Assembly (NCBI GenBank): GCA_025998475.1
Contig: BNVZ01000021.1
Location: 1-13,894, forward strand
Reading direction: 5' to 3'
DNA length: 13,894 nt
From: Endomicrobiia bacterium
GTDB taxonomy: Bacteria > Elusimicrobiota > Endomicrobiia > Endomicrobiales > Endomicrobiaceae
The first letter of the stretch is position 1. Each line of letters starts with the position of its first letter. The notes under the pieces were generated by a model. It was not told the origin of the DNA. It made no database searches and worked only from the letters and a program-made list of their open reading frames with translations. The translations under genes were made by a program, and so were the position numbers. This document shows positions 13,035 to 13,894 of the stretch, one piece after another.

Positions 13035-13614
13035 ATGACATCTAAAGATTCACAGTTTTCTTGGTGGATGTTCGTATTCATCATGACGATCTTGTTTTAT
13101 AGACATCTTGTCGTAAAAAACAACATCGGGCACCAAAAAAAGCAAAGGTACGGCAAACAGCAACTTATTGAAGTTTTAAGAAGACTCTTTCATAACACTT
13201 TCCTTGCGTTCTCGCTCACGCTTCTGTATCTGCGCCTGGCACTTATTATAGCACATAAACATGCTTATTTAGATTTTTTTATAATAGACCTCTTGACCTT
13301 TGCAGAGACTTGCGACGTTTGCAAGTCGCAGCTTGGAAAAAAGCAAATACCATCCATGCCACCACTTTTTTTGCAAAAAAGTGGAATTACTACAGGCATT
13401 GCTTTCTTAGTTTTGGTGTTAAGATCACAAAAATCTTTATCTATCAAAAAAAAAAATGCAAAATGCGTCAAAATATAAGAGATCAAAAATTATCACGGGT
13501 AAACATCGGAGAATTCTTAATGCCAAAACTAAAAAAGCAATGCCATGATTTTAGGAGGTTCTTGTATTTATCATACTGAACTTGTCGCAGTATCTTGTTA
13601 CAAAAAAACAACAT
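13035..13614. other. Palindrome-rich DNA between two IS remnants
   Basis: No convincing gene was found. It contains an imperfect direct repeat (13061-13126 and 13552-13614; the left copy abuts one element and the right copy abuts the other), hairpins at 13307-13327 (GACTTGC/GCAAGTC), 13362-13384 (CCACTTTTTT/AAAAAAGTGG, loop TGC) and 13573-13593 (ATACTG/CAGTAT), and a 30-bp inverted repeat with arms at 13395-13424 and 13515-13544. A sequence like the IS end (tagacctcttg) occurs at 13285-13295, suggesting further element debris. Open frames at 13035-13478 and 13310-13579 are repeat-derived. Confidence 0.6.
13395..13544. repeat. Inverted repeat with 30-bp arms
   Basis: The arm ggcattgctttcttagtttt.. 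(13395-13424) is the reverse complement of 13515-13544 with three mismatches. The 90-base middle is AT-rich and includes an A11 run. It may be a small palindromic element or two inverted copies of a dispersed repeat. Confidence 0.6.
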
Positions 13615-13894
13615 TAGACCTCTTGCATAACTAATATATAAAAGTACAATAGAAGTACTATGAAACAGAAAAAGAAAGCATGTGGGTCGGGTGGAATGGA
13701 TTTAGTATTAATGGGAGTAAAGAAAGTGACATTTGACAAAACAAAGGATAGCAAGGAGTAAGAAAACAAAAAGGGGGGAGTAGGAGGAGCAAAGAGAAAA
13801 TTGAGTATAGCAAAGATGGTAAAGATGATGTTTTAGTACTTTAGGGCAATATAGGACGTATTATTAGACCTGAGACAGTTACAATGTCAGCAAA
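13615..13894 (+). mobile_element. Decayed IS5-like element, cut by the window end
   Basis: It begins with tagacctcttgcataa (13615-13630), the same terminal sequence as the element at 12571-13034 but in the opposite orientation. The first 65 or so bases are nearly identical in both. Inside is the 5' part of a decayed transposase gene, which runs off the window. Confidence 0.65.
13680..13894 (+). pseudogene. Decayed transposase gene, 5' part
   Basis: ATG at 13680 starts MWVGWNGF, then the frame is lost (two bases missing compared with the copy at 12883-12969). In the next frame LMGVKKVTFDK and DSKE are followed by a stop, then GGAKRKLSIAKMVKMMF and another stop. A further shift gives YRTYY and DSYNVSK. 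These fit the helix-turn-helix start of IS5-like transposases (LSI..M..M.L.Y.REYRTY..). At least two frameshifts and several stops show it is dead. The rest lies outside the window. Confidence 0.65.

Noticed and set aside
13035..13478. 147-residue plus-strand open frame between the IS remnants
   Set aside because: It runs through several palindromes and begins inside or next to an IS end; no family resemblance.

Overview
The window reads as part of an AT-rich chromosome of a host-restricted or slowly eroding bacterium. The gene order (acetate kinase, DUF177, rpmF, plsX, fabH, fabD, fabG, acpP, fabF, rnc), the TrpRS type and the many decayed repeats and insertion-sequence remnants between intact genes best fit Elusimicrobiota, most likely a termite-gut 'Candidatus Endomicrobium' relative. 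That placement rests on remembered gene content and sequence style, not on a database comparison.

Layout. Bases 1-477 hold a structured repeat followed directly by a small DUF1844 gene. Bases 478-1534 form a gene-poor stretch with one unrecognised 55-residue ORF, a cluster of hairpins (about 780-975), a good sigma70-type promoter (1260-1288), a 33-bp tandem duplication and a short palindrome. Bases 1535-10140 are a co-directional cluster: ackA, DUF177/YceD, rpmF, plsX, fabH, a possible 38-aa membrane peptide, fabD, fabG, acpP, fabF and rnc. Parts are tightly packed (fabD/fabG and fabF/rnc overlap), but two spacers (4469-4895 and 7686-7936) look like eroded repeat DNA. Bases 10304-11278 (minus) encode TrpRS with a cysteine pattern like the [4Fe-4S] motif of the Thermotoga enzyme. 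Bases 11279-11838 hold no gene but contain a 124-bp rod-like inverted repeat and a second copy of the structured repeat. Bases 11839-12474 (minus) encode a short M50 site-2-type protease. Bases 12475-13894 are mobile-element debris: two decayed copies of one IS5-like element with their 5' ends facing each other across 580 bp of palindrome-rich DNA.

How the genes work together. PlsX makes acyl-phosphate for phospholipid synthesis. FabD loads malonyl groups onto AcpP, FabH starts and FabF extends the acyl chain, and FabG performs the first reduction. FabZ and the enoyl reductase are not in this window. AckA makes ATP from acetyl-phosphate. DUF177 and L32 link the cluster to ribosome assembly, as in many bacteria, and RNase III closes it.

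The core genes look intact and conventional. The less explained material is between them: a conserved two-hairpin repeat present twice, a palindrome that occurs three times with a compensatory base change, a rod-shaped inverted repeat, and a small ORF that exactly fills the fabH-fabD gap. No CRISPR array, tRNA, rRNA or defence system was seen.
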